Assembly: GCA_020161755.1 (NCBI GenBank)
Contig: JAIUOS010000008.1
Span: 62,001-126,000 of the forward strand
Direction of reading: 5' to 3'
DNA from: Actinomycetota bacterium
Lineage (GTDB): Bacteria; Actinomycetota; Actinomycetes; Propionibacteriales; Propionibacteriaceae
Length of the DNA: 64,000 bases
In this document: in pieces, positions 35,001-43,231 of the stretch
Position numbering within the stretch: the stretch's first letter is position 1
How the letters are laid out: every line of letters starts with the position of its first letter
Made by a program: the position numbers and the translations under genes
Notes under the pieces: model-generated
Databases searched by the model: none
What the model saw: the letters and a program-made list of their open reading frames with translations, nothing else
What the model was told of the DNA's origin: nothing

Positions 35001-37046
35001 CGCGACCGCGAAGGCGTCCAGCACCAGGAACCGGATCGACCGCTCGCGGATCACCCGGCGCGCGAAGGCCGGCAGTTCCTGCCACACCTGCAGCGGCGGC
35101 TTGTTCGACTGGAGGATCAGCGTCCCGCCGTGCACCAGCCCCTTCAGCGGGTTGGTGTGCGAGAAGACCTGGTGGTCGGGGGCGACCACGACCTCGACGT
35201 CCTCGAGCTCGGCGTTGGTGAGCAGCACCGGCTCGGGCGAGAGGGTGATGTAGTAGTTCGTCGACGCCCCGGACTTCTCCGACCCGTACTTCGGGGCCGA
35301 CTTGGAGTGCATGCCTAGCAGGGACGCGAGCACGTCGGTGAGCAGCTTGCCGGTCGCCACCGTGCCGTAGCCGCCGACCGAGTGGAACCGGATGCGCAGG
35401 GTGCCCGGTGCCAGGACCGGCGGGTTGGCGCCCGGGGTGAGCGCCATCAGCTCGGTCTCGGGGTAGGCGGCACGCAGGCGGTCCTGGATCGCGGCCACCG
35501 CCGGCGTGGGGTTGGCGGTGAAGAACTGCGAGCCCAGGTACACCAGCGGCGCGGGCGACGCCTTCGTCATGTTCTCGAAGGCCGCGACCGTGTAGCGGGG
35601 CTGGATGTCGTGCCCACCCAGTCCGAAGATCGCGGTGGTCATCCGCGGGATCGCGGGCAGGGCGGGGACGCCGGGGTACGGCGCGTCCGCCGACCCGGCC
35701 TCGGCGTTGGCCCGGGCGTGGAACAGGGCCTGGGTGACCAGACGGGTGAGAGCGGTGTCGTCCGAGCGTTCCAGGACCGTGACCGCCTTCGCGGTGCCGA
35801 GGGCCGCGACCAGCTCGGCCTCGGGGAACGGCTGGAGCAGCTTCACCGACACCACCCCGACCTTCAGGCCCTGCGCCCGCAGGTGGGGGAGCACCGCGCG
35901 GACGTCGTCGGTGATCGATCCCATCCCGACCATCACGTAGTCGGCGTCGGCGGTGTCGTAGGCGAGCACCGGTGCGTAGCTGCGTCCGGTCAGGTCGGAA
36001 TACTCGGCCATGGCCTGGCGCACCAGCTGCGGGACCGCGCCGGCGAAATGCGTCCGGTGGTCGGCGGAGCCGGCCTGGAAGTCGGGCTGGTTCTGCACCG
36101 GGCCGGTGAGACCGGGGTTGTGCGGGTCGACCAGGGCGGGGACGAGCTGACGGGTGCCGGCCGGCCAGCCGTTCAGCCACTGCCGCCGCCACTGCGACTG
36201 CCGGCCCACCGGCACATGTTGCAGCGTCTCCTCGACCAGTTCGCCGTCGTCGTCGGCCTCGATCCGGGGGCCGCGCGCCTCCAGCCAGCCGCGCAGTGCG
36301 GCCAGGTGGGCGGCGTCGAAGTCGTCGGCGTGCCGGTCCAGGTACCGCTGCAGCTGGAACACCCGTCCCTTCGCTCCGAACAGCAGGTCCTGCGCGACCG
36401 TCGGGCAGGGGATGCGTCCGGCCGGGTCGCCGAGGTAGCTGCGCAGCAGCTCGGGCTCGGGCAGCAGCACCTCGCTCATCACGTGGCTGGTCGCGAAGCC
36501 GTCCATCGCGTTGGCCACCGGGATCAGCGACAGCGCGGAGGTGCGGAAGGAGATCGCCGCGAGGTCGGCGGCCTCCTGCGGGTTCGACCCGAACAGGATG
36601 GTGTAGCCGGTCGGCAGCAGCGCGTAGACGTCGTCGTGGCCGGCCATCACGTTGAGGGAGTGCCGGGTGACGACGCGCGCCGCGACCTGCAGCACGAAGC
36701 CGCCGATCTTCTTGCCGACCGTGACGTAGTGCGACTCCAGCCCGTACAGGATGCCCTGGCTGGAGGAGGCGTTGGAGATGAAGTTGCCGCCCACCAGCGC
36801 CGCGCCCAGCGCGCCGCTCTGGGCGGAGTGCTCGCCCTCGGTCTCGACGAAGAACGGGTGCTTCCCCCACACGTTGAGCTGGCCCTCGGCACGGGCGGCC
36901 TCGAAGATCTCCGAGATCTCCGTGGACGGGGTGATCGGGTAGCCGATGACACCCCCGCAGACGTGCTTCATGACGTGGGCGACGGCACCGTTGCCGTTGA
37001 TCACGTCGGGGATGCCGGGGAACCGGACGGCGGCAGGTGCGGACAT
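32046..37046 (-). CDS. Giant 2-oxoacid (pyruvate):ferredoxin/flavodoxin oxidoreductase
   Basis: 1,666 residues against about 1,170-1,200 for normal NifJ. Domain I has YPITPST (about 36). An insertion of about 100 residues lies near 230-340 (QRYLDRHADDFD...). The gamma-type domain starts HSVGGYGTV (about 552). Ferredoxin clusters are CTACLECALACP (about 848) and CTGCLQCVDVC (about 982), 134 residues apart instead of about 55. TPP domain: GACRGCGE (about 1054), TGCSSVYAS, GDGAAFDIGFG (about 1235), YSNTGGQAS (about 1272) and the cysteine of YAPCDTENG, so all proximal-cluster ligands are present. About 300 extra C-terminal residues end in a ferredoxin-like CNDCATCYQELPQLF (about 1602) and KATCDAEII. 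CoA-dependent oxidation of a 2-oxoacid is expected; the substrate may not be pyruvate. Confidence 0.9.
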   Translation of the reverse strand: MSAPAAVRFPGIPDVINGNGAVAHVMKHVCGGVIGYPITPSTEISEIFEAARAEGQLNVWGKHPFFVETEGEHSAQSGALGAALVGGNFISNASSSQGILYGLESHYVTVGKKIGGFVLQVAARVVTRHSLNVMAGHDDVYALLPTGYTILFGSNPQEAADLAAISFRTSALSLIPVANAMDGFATSHVMSEVLLPEPELLRSYLGDPAGRIPCPTVAQDLLFGAKGRVFQLQRYLDRHADDFDAAHLAALRGWLEARGPRIEADDDGELVEETLQHVPVGRQSQWRRQWLNGWPAGTRQLVPALVDPHNPGLTGPVQNQPDFQAGSADHRTHFAGAVPQLVRQAMAEYSDLTGRSYAPVLAYDTADADYVMVGMGSITDDVRAVLPHLRAQGLKVGVVSVKLLQPFPEAELVAALGTAKAVTVLERSDDTALTRLVTQALFHARANAEAGSADAPYPGVPALPAIPRMTTAIFGLGGHDIQPRYTVAAFENMTKASPAPLVYLGSQFFTANPTPAVAAIQDRLRAAYPETELMALTPGANPPVLAPGTLRIRFHSVGGYGTVATGKLLTDVLASLLGMHSKSAPKYGSEKSGASTNYYITLSPEPVLLTNAELEDVEVVVAPDHQVFSHTNPLKGLVHGGTLILQSNKPPLQVWQELPAFARRVIRERSIRFLVLDAFAVARAHAPNPELETRMMGIAFIGAILGHVDGISRGDTRHAEAEVRAELAKKFGRRGETVIEANLAVIRDGMKAQSVEYDDPAFVAAEGATALTGVRASLSGAMTPSVTRERTSGLFDPGYYEEMIARPFREGTVDEAPVLPGTGLFMPVGTGAAKNKGLFRRTVPVFDASTCTACLECALACPDNAIPNTGHELGDLLGAAVDAAGLSEAERGPWYGLVPSWADAIRAGYAASSSATDLAAVAREASTQLSLATVPDLDEGRLDDVLGALAAFPVARTRPLFDAAEKQSAGTGVLFSAVVDPWKCTGCLQCVDVCGPAALTTADQDDVLLGMLEARFERLTRLPDTPARVTVDATAPGGDIKRILLARNDYYSMTGGHGACRGCGEVTAIHLLNSLSHRVGRDRREAHLRDLETTLDALAELKGRLPEGERRDRVAATLAELERRLYLYESGPTGDGPAPVVMANSTGCSSVYASTMPNSAYLDPWVNGLFQDAQPLAMGIYEGLVSGLVAEVRALRVAELELTDSYDAELHDAALATLSWRDFTPAERTLVPVVLTISGDGAAFDIGFGAMSRVLAGGTPIKSLVLDTGGYSNTGGQASTASFAGQDADLARYGSAHAGKLESRKELGLLAAFHPGVYVCATATAFHSHFLRASADLIGYNDGAGLMIAYAPCDTENGMPEDLANARSRLAVESRVFPLFVHDPRRGADLSERFSLEGNPEPEGLWTETTLTYRDDRGQLQLLTMPLTPADFAIGEVRFARQFRWLANYEEAGAVPIAEYVELPLHQRTGRTPFVHTTDRKRRLVKMACSDSIVALVEDRRRNWRTLQFLAGQSEALLSARHRAEVGEWTSRYGAAIEARESALDTIAQAMADLATASGAPAGGPLHLGLFGSPLAAPAAEEAPASVAVDERPIWLDAEDLPRCNDCATCYQELPQLFEKATIVVDGNPQTVGRMRPDALDGLELTTELTARITRVKATCDAEIIR

Positions 37047-37141
37047 GCGAACTCTTCTCTGAGCAGGGCACCGGTCCGGGAGCGTGCTCGTCCGCAGGCG
37101 GGCATGGGAGGCCTCCCAGGCGCGATCACTGCATTCTCTCC

Positions 37142-37164
37142 CCGCCCGGAGCCGCCCCGGGCGG
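37142..37164 (-). terminator. Hairpin after the MFS gene
   Basis: CCGCCCGG-AGCCGCC-CCGGGCGG, eight-pair GC stem starting 9 bases beyond the MFS stop at 37173. No T-run follows, so the terminator role is tentative. Confidence 0.45.
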
Positions 37165-37172
37165 AAACGGAG

Positions 37173-38423
37173 TTATTCGAAGATCGTCTCGCGCTCGTCG
37201 GTGGGGTCCTCGACCGCGGCGGCCCGCGCGACCGCCCGGCTGAGGCCGGCCGCCGACGACACCGCGATCACCGCGGCCAGGGTCGCGAAGCCGGCGGTGA
37301 CGTTGAAGCCGGACGCGTAGGACTGGGCGTCGATCACCGCGCCGACCACGCTGGAGCCGATCGCGACCCCGATGCCCAGCCCGGTGCCCATCCAGGACAG
37401 GCCCTCGGTGAGGCGCTCGCGGGGCACCAGCCGTCCGACCAGGGTGTTGCCGTTGATCAGGGTCGGCGCGACGGTGGCGCCGACGAGCAGGCCCACGCCG
37501 GCCAGCACCAGTTCGGACCGGGCGACCAGCAGCCCGGAGGCGCTGACGAACAGGGCGAGCACGCCGATCACGAACCGCCGGGTCAGCGGCGACTTCCAGG
37601 CGCGCGCCCCGTAGACGAAGCCGGCGACGGCGGAGGCGAACGAGAACACGGCCAGCACCGTGCCGGTCGCCGAGCGGACGCCCCACTCGGTGGCGGCGGC
37701 CACCACGCTGACGTCGATGCCGCCGAACACGCAGCCGATCAGGGTGTTCACCGCGACCAGCGGGGCGATGCCCGCGGTCAGCAGGATGAAGCGCCGGTGC
37801 GGACGCGGGGTCCCGTCCGCCGGACGGGGCGGAACCGGCGGCTCGGTGCTGCGCTGGGAGTAGAACAACTGCGCGCCGACCAGCGAGAACACGATCGGCG
37901 CCACCAGGCCCGCGGCGGGGTGGACGCCGATGGACAGCGCGGTCGCCAGCACCGGCCCGATCACGAACGTGAGCTCGTCGAGGGTCGACTCCAGCGAGTA
38001 GGCGGTGTGCAGCAGGTGCGGGTCGCTGGTGACGTAGCTCCAGCGGGCCCGGACGAGGGCGCCCGGGGCGCCGCCGGTCGCGCCGCTGATGATGACCGGT
38101 GCGAACAGCGTCCACGCCGGCTGCTTCAGCACGGCGAGCACCACGACGACGCCGAGCATCACGGCGGAGACGACCGCGGCCGGGTACATCACCCGGCGCT
38201 GCCCGTACCGGTCGACGAGGTTGGAGAGCACCGCGGTGCCGATGGCCCACGCGACCGCGTTGGACGCGGCGAGCGCGCCGGCCAACCCGTAGCTCTGGTA
38301 GAGCGCAGAGACCATCAGCACGATGCCGAGGCCCATCATCGCTCCGCCCGAGCGCGCCAGCAGCCCGGCCGCGCAGAACTTGAGGGCGCCCGGGATCGCG
38401 AGGATCTCCCGATAGGCGCGCAT
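37173..38423 (-). CDS. MFS transporter
   Basis: 416 residues from ATG 38423 (MRAYREILAIPGALKFCAAG). Twelve hydrophobic segments are spread evenly, with the signature loop LVDRYGQRRVMYPAA between segments 2 and 3 and NTLVGRLVPRERLTEGLSW near segment 10-11. This is the DHA1-like exporter type seen in many actinobacteria next to regulators; substrate unknown. Upstream lies a short GGACGGGCGGTGC tandem repeat and the 3' end of the crp-like gene on the same strand, 89 bases away. Confidence 0.88.
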   Translation of the reverse strand: MRAYREILAIPGALKFCAAGLLARSGGAMMGLGIVLMVSALYQSYGLAGALAASNAVAWAIGTAVLSNLVDRYGQRRVMYPAAVVSAVMLGVVVVLAVLKQPAWTLFAPVIISGATGGAPGALVRARWSYVTSDPHLLHTAYSLESTLDELTFVIGPVLATALSIGVHPAAGLVAPIVFSLVGAQLFYSQRSTEPPVPPRPADGTPRPHRRFILLTAGIAPLVAVNTLIGCVFGGIDVSVVAAATEWGVRSATGTVLAVFSFASAVAGFVYGARAWKSPLTRRFVIGVLALFVSASGLLVARSELVLAGVGLLVGATVAPTLINGNTLVGRLVPRERLTEGLSWMGTGLGIGVAIGSSVVGAVIDAQSYASGFNVTAGFATLAAVIAVSSAAGLSRAVARAAAVEDPTDERETIFE

Positions 38424-38461
38424 CCCTGAAGTCTCGCACAGCGCAGGCGTGCCGGCCGACG

Positions 38462-38513
38462 GCGGACGGGCGGTGCGGACGGGCGGTGCGGAGGGGGGTG
38501 CGGACGGGCGGGT
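38462..38513. repeat. Short tandem repeat GCGGACGGGCGGT
   Basis: Three to four imperfect 13-base units fill the space between the crp-like stop (38513) and the MFS promoter region. It is similar in composition to the tract at 15833-15884. Confidence 0.6.
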
Positions 38514-39202
38514 CAGGCCTCGGGGTCTGGCTCGGGTTCGGCCCCCACCCGCTTGGCGATACGGCTCAGCGCGACGTCGGTGACGTTGAGGTAACTGGCC
38601 AGGTCGCGGCGGCTGATCCGGGCTACCAGGTCGGGCTGGCGGTCCAGCAGCGTCCGGTAGCGCTGCTCGGGGGAGTTGCGCAGCAGGCCGGCGTCCGCCT
38701 GCAGGCTGATGCCGTACATCAGCGGCACCGCGTTGGCCATCCGCGACCAGGCGCTGTGGCGGGCGGCGAGCCGCTCGACCACCCGGTAGTCGAAGCGGTG
38801 CACCAGGCTGGCCTCGAGGGCGACCAGGGTGTGGATGGAGACCCCGTCCGCGGCGGCCCGCAGCTCGTCCACCCGCGGGTGCAGGTTGCGCGCGACGACC
38901 AGCCGGACGCCCTCCGGGGCCAGCGCCGGTAGCGAGGCGAGGATGTCGCCCTCCTCGGAGAAGAACGTGATGATCGGACGCCCGCGCGCGTTCGTCATCT
39001 GGGCCTTCAGCAGGCCCTCCTCGACGTAGTAGATGTAGGGGTGCGGCTCCCCGGCGGAGAAGAGCACGTCCCCGGTGTCGAGGTGGATGCTGTGGACGGT
39101 GCGGGCGAACGCGTCCCACTCCGGCAGCTCCGCGGCGGCGTACGCCTCCAGGAGCAGGCGGAGACTGCGCACCACGTGGCCGCTGGCCACGCCTCCTCGC
39201 AT
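38513..39202 (-). CDS. Crp/Fnr family transcriptional regulator
   Basis: 229 residues from ATG 39202, preceded by GGAGG. The cyclic-nucleotide-binding-like beta roll spans about 35-130 (LDTGDVLFSAGEPHPYIYYVEEGLL). The C-terminal winged helix contains RISRRDLASYLNVTDVALSRIAKR (about 193-216). No cysteine pattern of an Fnr-type iron-sulfur sensor is present, so the effector is unknown. It is divergent from the secreted phosphatase gene (120-base interval) and upstream of the MFS gene on the same strand. Confidence 0.87.
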   Translation of the reverse strand: MRGGVASGHVVRSLRLLLEAYAAAELPEWDAFARTVHSIHLDTGDVLFSAGEPHPYIYYVEEGLLKAQMTNARGRPIITFFSEEGDILASLPALAPEGVRLVVARNLHPRVDELRAAADGVSIHTLVALEASLVHRFDYRVVERLAARHSAWSRMANAVPLMYGISLQADAGLLRNSPEQRYRTLLDRQPDLVARISRRDLASYLNVTDVALSRIAKRVGAEPEPDPEA

Positions 39203-39322
39203 CACGGCAACCTCCAGGGTCTGCGCACAGGCTATTGCGAATCCCGGGAAAGGGGGCTCGTTCCGCACCACGGGAGTAGTGATACCCCCGCGGGTGTGCC
39301 CAGCCAACGATAGAGTGCTCAA

Positions 39323-40156
39323 GTGAAACGTGTGCTGCTTCTGGTGATCGCGCTGCTGGTGGGGCTCCTCGGCCCCGTCCCGACGGCGAGCGCCGTCCCG
39401 GCGTCCCCGCTGGGGATCACCGGTGCAGCCAACTTCCGTGACCTCGCCGGCGACGGGACGATCGCGCTGGCCGGGGGCGGCCACCTCGCCACCGGCGTGG
39501 TGTACCGCTCGGCGAAGCTGTACGACCTGACCGCCGCCGACATCAGTGCGCTCGAGGCCGCCGGCATCTCCGACGTCTACGACCTGCGGACGAAATCGGT
39601 CGCCAAGAAGCTGCCCGACCCGAAGATCACCGGCGCCGACAACCACCTGATCGACCTGTTCGCCGGCCACACCCTGAGCTCGGCCAAGGCCACCACCCCG
39701 GCGAAGGCGCGCGCCTACATGCGCGAGGAGTACCGGCGGTTCGTCACGATCTCCGACCAGCGCAAGGCACTGTCGCGGACGTTGCGCTCGATCGTGAAGG
39801 CCGAGGGTCCGGTCATCATCCACTGCACGCAGGGCAAGGACCGCACCGGCTGGGTCTCGGCCATGCTGCAGACCATCGCCGGGGTCGATTCGGCGACGAT
39901 CACCGACCAGTTCCTGCTGTCGAACACCTACCGGGCGGCCGACATCGCGGCCAAGGTCGAGGCCACCCGGGCGAAGTACGGCGACACCAGGGCGGCCGCG
40001 GTGTCGGAGAAGGAGACGCTGCGCGCGTCCTACCTCCAGGCCGGGCTCGACAAGGCGAAGAGCAAGTACGGCTCGGTGAAGAAGTACCTGCTCAAGGGTG
40101 TCGGCCTGAGCAACGCCCAGTACGCCGCGCTCCGGACACTGCTCACCGCCCCGTAG
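39323..40156 (+). CDS. Secreted tyrosine-protein phosphatase (IphP-like)
   Basis: 277 residues from a GTG. A cleavable signal peptide (MKRVLLLVIALLVGLL...TASA, about 24 residues) is followed by the family opening ITGAANFRDLAGDG. The catalytic P-loop HCTQGKDRTG at about 168-177 has the C-X5-R signature, with the Lys-Asp variation typical of IphP/lipid-phosphatase-like members of actinobacteria. Protein-tyrosine or phosphoinositide phosphatase activity outside the cell is inferred. It converges with the Gfo/Idh gene, only 12 bases apart. Confidence 0.88.
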   Translation: MKRVLLLVIALLVGLLGPVPTASAVPASPLGITGAANFRDLAGDGTIALAGGGHLATGVVYRSAKLYDLTAADISALEAAGISDVYDLRTKSVAKKLPDPKITGADNHLIDLFAGHTLSSAKATTPAKARAYMREEYRRFVTISDQRKALSRTLRSIVKAEGPVIIHCTQGKDRTGWVSAMLQTIAGVDSATITDQFLLSNTYRAADIAAKVEATRAKYGDTRAAAVSEKETLRASYLQAGLDKAKSKYGSVKKYLLKGVGLSNAQYAALRTLLTAP

Positions 40157-40168
40157 GCCTGCGGGCCG

Positions 40169-41320
40169 TCAGGCCAGCGTCGACTCCCGCGGGTCCCAGT
40201 TCGCCGGCAGCATCGGCACCGGGGAGATCGAGCTCTCCACCGCGACCATCTCGCCGGTGGTGATCGACTCCTCCATCGATACCATCACGTCCAGGATGTG
40301 GTGGCCGAGCTCGCCGGACGCGATCGGGGCGCCGCCGTGGCGGATGCAGCGGGCGAGGTCGAGCGCGCCGGCACCGCGTCCGAAGGTGGCGTCCGGCACG
40401 TCGACGTCCACCCATTCGGTGGCGTCGCGCACGTTCGCCATGGTCACCGGACGGGTCAGTCGCACCGGCCCGCTGAACAGGTTCGGGTCGGGGAGCAGCA
40501 GGGTGGCCTCGGTGCCCGTGATCTCCACGTAGCCCATCCGGGCCAGGGGCGAGTCGAAGCTCAGGACGCTCTGCGCGGTGGCGCCGCCCTCGAAGCTGGC
40601 GATCGCGCTGACGTGGCTGGGCGCGACCACGTCGAACTCGGTGCCCGCCCGCTCGCCCACCTGGATCGTGCGGGTGGCCCGGCTCTTCGAACCGACCGCG
40701 GCGACCCGGGCGTACGGGCCGAAGATGTGCGCGAGCGCGGTGAGGTAGTAGGGGCCGGTGTCGAACAGCGGGCCCGCCCCGGCGGCGAACAGGAACTCCG
40801 GACCGGGGTGGAACAGGTCGGGGCCCGGCCACTGGAACACCGTCTGCGCCGACAGGGGAGTGCCGATGTCGCCGCGCGCGATCACCCGCCGGGCGGCCTG
40901 GAGGCCGGGACCGTACACCGTGTCGGGCGCGACGCCGACCAGCAGGCCCGCGTCGGCGGCGTCGGCCAACAGGCGGGCCGAACTCTCGCGGTCGACGCTG
41001 ATCGGCTTCTCCGACCACACGTGCTTGCCCGCCGCGACGGCGGCGGCGGAGACCTCGGCGTGCACGGCCGGGATGGTCAGGTTGACCACCAACTCGACCC
41101 CGGGGTGGGCCAGGACGTCCGCGGCGGTGCCGGCGTCCGGGACGCCGTGCGCGTCCGCCTGTTCGCGGGCGCGCTGCGGGTCGAGGTCGCCGATGATGAG
41201 CACGGCCACGTCCGGGAAGCTGGTGAGGTTCTCCAGGTAGGTCTGGCTGATCATCCCGGCACCGATCAGGCCGACCCCGACCGGGCCGGTGCGCGGGCTG
41301 TGGGCTGCGGGCGTGGTCAT
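40169..41320 (-). CDS. Gfo/Idh/MocA family oxidoreductase
   Basis: 383 residues from ATG 41320. The Rossmann motif GLIGAGMISQ is near the N-terminus (about 17-26), and the family's catalytic EKP motif appears in WSEKPISVD (about 113-121). The C-terminal alpha/beta domain includes GPLFDTGPYYLTALAHIFGP, typical of sugar- or inositol-type dehydrogenases. NAD(P)-dependent oxidation of a sugar or polyol is expected. The ATG overlaps the stop of the UPF0303 gene (ATGA) in a three-gene operon led by a LacI regulator. Confidence 0.9.
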   Translation of the reverse strand: MTTPAAHSPRTGPVGVGLIGAGMISQTYLENLTSFPDVAVLIIGDLDPQRAREQADAHGVPDAGTAADVLAHPGVELVVNLTIPAVHAEVSAAAVAAGKHVWSEKPISVDRESSARLLADAADAGLLVGVAPDTVYGPGLQAARRVIARGDIGTPLSAQTVFQWPGPDLFHPGPEFLFAAGAGPLFDTGPYYLTALAHIFGPYARVAAVGSKSRATRTIQVGERAGTEFDVVAPSHVSAIASFEGGATAQSVLSFDSPLARMGYVEITGTEATLLLPDPNLFSGPVRLTRPVTMANVRDATEWVDVDVPDATFGRGAGALDLARCIRHGGAPIASGELGHHILDVMVSMEESITTGEMVAVESSISPVPMLPANWDPRESTLA

Positions 41321-41760
41321 GCGTGGCCTCCTTGGGTCGACAGGTTGGTGAGGACGGACAGGGCGAGGTCGTGGTCGGCGCCGGAGTCGAGGCCGGAGAT
41401 GGCGAGCACGCCGACCATCGCGCCGCGCACGGAGATCGGCACCGCGCCGCCGGCGGGGAAGTACCGGCCGGGGTCGAGGCCGAACGCGGCCAGGAAGCCG
41501 GCCGCGTCCCCGTCCGCGACGTAGCGTCCGGCGACCTCGGCCGAGGGGACAGCGAAGTGTTCGACGATCCGGGTCTTGCGCTCGACCCAGGCGTCGTTGT
41601 CGGCGCTGGTGCCGGGCAGGGCGGCGTGGAAGACCCGCTGCCGGCCGAGGTGGATGCAGATCGTCACCGGGAGCCCGCGCTCGCGACACTGGACGGCCAG
41701 GGCCGTCCCCAGCAGCCACGCGTCGTCGTGGTCGAAGCGGTCGAGGTCGGGAACGGCCAT
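41317..41760 (-). CDS. UPF0303 / heme-degrading-domain family protein
   Basis: 147 residues from ATG 41760, eight bases after GGAGGA. The sequence RFDHDDAWLLGTALAVQCRE, VTICIHLGRQRVFHAALPGT, WVERKTRIVEHF and the C-terminal GGAVPISVRGAMVGVLAISGL match UPF0303 proteins (PF03928 fold). Members occur next to sugar or organic-acid catabolic genes. Despite the domain name, no heme-degrading activity should be assumed. Operon partner of the Gfo/Idh oxidoreductase. Confidence 0.87.
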   Translation of the reverse strand: MAVPDLDRFDHDDAWLLGTALAVQCRERGLPVTICIHLGRQRVFHAALPGTSADNDAWVERKTRIVEHFAVPSAEVAGRYVADGDAAGFLAAFGLDPGRYFPAGGAVPISVRGAMVGVLAISGLDSGADHDLALSVLTNLSTQGGHA

Positions 41761-41779
41761 CGGTTCCTCCGTGGGCGGG

Positions 41780-42760
41780 CTAGGCACTGGCACGGACCAC
41801 CAGGGTGCTGCGCGCCAGGAACGGCTCGGGTGCGGGGGCGTCGTCGATCAGGTGCCGGGCCTGTCGCCACAGGTGGTCGACGAACGCGCGGGGCTCCAGG
41901 TGGACGGTGGTCAACGGGGGCTGGGTGAGGGGGGCGAAGATGTCGTCGTCGACGCCGATCACCGCGAGGTCGCCCGGCACGGTGAGGCCCAGCGTCGCCG
42001 CGGCGGCCAGGCAGGCGGCGGCGTGCAGGTCGTTGAAGCAGGCCACCGCGGTGACCGGCTGGGGCGCCGACCGCCACGCGGCGAGCACGGCGGCCACGGC
42101 GGCGACGTCGAACGTGGTGCCGCCGGGCACCGCCGCCATCGCCGGTTCGGGCAGGCGGGCGTCGGCGCAGGCCGTCCGGAACCCGGCGGTGCGCGGTTCG
42201 GCGAACCGCAGTAGGTCGGGCTCGGTGGTGGTCAGGTAGCCGAGGCGACGGTGGCCGGCGGCGGCGAGGTGCCCGACCTGGAGGGCGGTCGCCGAGGCTG
42301 CGCTCGGGGTACCCAGGTCGGCCTCCAGCAGCGGCACCCGGACGGCGGCCAGCAGCGTGCGCTCGCCCTCGCTGAGGGTGTCGGTGCTGATCGCCACGCA
42401 CGGTTCGAGATTGGCCAGGGTGGCGGCGAGGTCCTCGGGCGCCCGGCGTCGCCAGACCACCAGCGAGCGCCCGGTCGCGGCCACCAGGGCCGTCAGGCCG
42501 TCCTCGACCTCGGTGACGTTCGTGCTCCACGGCACGCCGGTGTTGATCAGCAGGACCAGCGGCGAGCGGCCCGCGCGCAGGGCCCGCGAGGCGGCGTGCG
42601 GCACGTAGCCCAGGTCGCGCGCGGCGGTGAGCACGCGCTGCCTGGTCGCCTCGGGGATCGACTGGTCGTCGCGGCCGTTGAGCACGTAGCTGACCGTCGC
42701 CCGGGAGACGCCCGCACGGCGCGCGACGTCGGTGCTGGTGCTCCGCTCGCCGCCGGTCAC
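41780..42760 (-). CDS. LacI family transcriptional regulator of the Gfo/Idh operon
   Basis: 326 residues from GTG 42760, preceded by AGGAGG. Helix-turn-helix: [20 protein letters not shown] (about 8-27), then [21 protein letters not shown]. The effector domain has [16 protein letters not shown] and [18 protein letters not shown]. It is the first gene of the leftward operon with UPF0303 and Gfo/Idh genes (20-base gap). An imperfect palindrome just upstream of its start is the likely autoregulatory site. Confidence 0.9.
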   Translation of the reverse strand: MTGGERSTSTDVARRAGVSRATVSYVLNGRDDQSIPEATRQRVLTAARDLGYVPHAASRALRAGRSPLVLLINTGVPWSTNVTEVEDGLTALVAATGRSLVVWRRRAPEDLAATLANLEPCVAISTDTLSEGERTLLAAVRVPLLEADLGTPSAASATALQVGHLAAAGHRRLGYLTTTEPDLLRFAEPRTAGFRTACADARLPEPAMAAVPGGTTFDVAAVAAVLAAWRSAPQPVTAVACFNDLHAAACLAAAATLGLTVPGDLAVIGVDDDIFAPLTQPPLTTVHLEPRAFVDHLWRQARHLIDDAPAPEPFLARSTLVVRASA

Positions 42761-42777
42761 CGCTGCCTCCTGACATC

Positions 42778-42795
42778 TACTTACACGTGACAGTA
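42778..42795. promoter_or_regulatory. Probable LacI-family operator
   Basis: TACTTACACGTGACAGTA: 14 of 18 positions are symmetric (TACT..CACGTG..AGTA), 18 bases upstream of the regulator's GTG. Confidence 0.5.
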
Positions 42796-42878
42796 GCTCC
42801 GTCCTCCGAACCTGCGCAAGAGGGTGGGGTGGCACGTGTCAGCATCCGGTCGGAGGGCGAGCCGGTAGGCTGCGGACC

Positions 42879-43151
42879 ATGCAGGATCCGAAGCGGCAGG
42901 CGTGGCTCTACCTGGTGGCAGGCGTGGTGGCGATCATCGCGGCCGCCTACTTCCTGTCGGTCGACTCCGCCGGCGGTGGGGGCGATTTTTCGATCCTCGA
43001 CTGGGCGATCCTCGGCATGGGCGTGGTGGCCACCTTCCGCGGCGTCCGGATGTTCCTCGACCTGCGCAAGGACGCGGCGAAGGCCGCGAGCACGCCCAAG
43101 GTCGTGCTGCCCAAGCCCAAGGACCCCAAGCCCCCGACGACCGGCGAGTAG
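42879..43151 (+). CDS. Small two-segment membrane protein
   Basis: 90 residues (MQDPKRQAWLYLVAGVVAII). Membrane segments are at about 9-27 and 42-58, with a Gly-rich loop between; the tail is Lys/Pro-rich (VVLPKPKDPKPPTTGE). No family recognised with confidence. Convergent with the ybjQ-like gene; a family C hairpin lies between them. Confidence 0.7.
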   Translation: MQDPKRQAWLYLVAGVVAIIAAAYFLSVDSAGGGGDFSILDWAILGMGVVATFRGVRMFLDLRKDAAKAASTPKVVLPKPKDPKPPTTGE

Positions 43152-43160
43152 CCGCAGAAG

Positions 43161-43226
43161 AGGGGACGTCCCCTTTCGTTTCGGTGTCAGCGCATGGACC
43201 AAAAGGGGAATGTCCCCTTTTGGTCC
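43161..43226. repeat. Family C hairpins between convergent genes
   Basis: Two palindromes: AGGGGACGTCCCCT (43161-43174) and GGACCAAAAGGGGA-ATG-TCCCCTTTTGGTCC (43196-43226, 14-pair perfect stem). The second is flanked by identical ten-base direct repeats GTCAGCGCAT at 43186-43195 and 43231-43240. It probably also serves as a bidirectional terminator. Confidence 0.88.
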
Positions 43227-43231
43227 GCTCG

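Noticed and set aside
32046-37046. Fusion created by a missed stop or frameshift between a PFOR and a second gene
   Set aside because: The frame is continuous with coherent PFOR domains through about residue 1340 and coding-like composition to the end, and the GTGA junction with the next gene is intact; treated as one natural protein.
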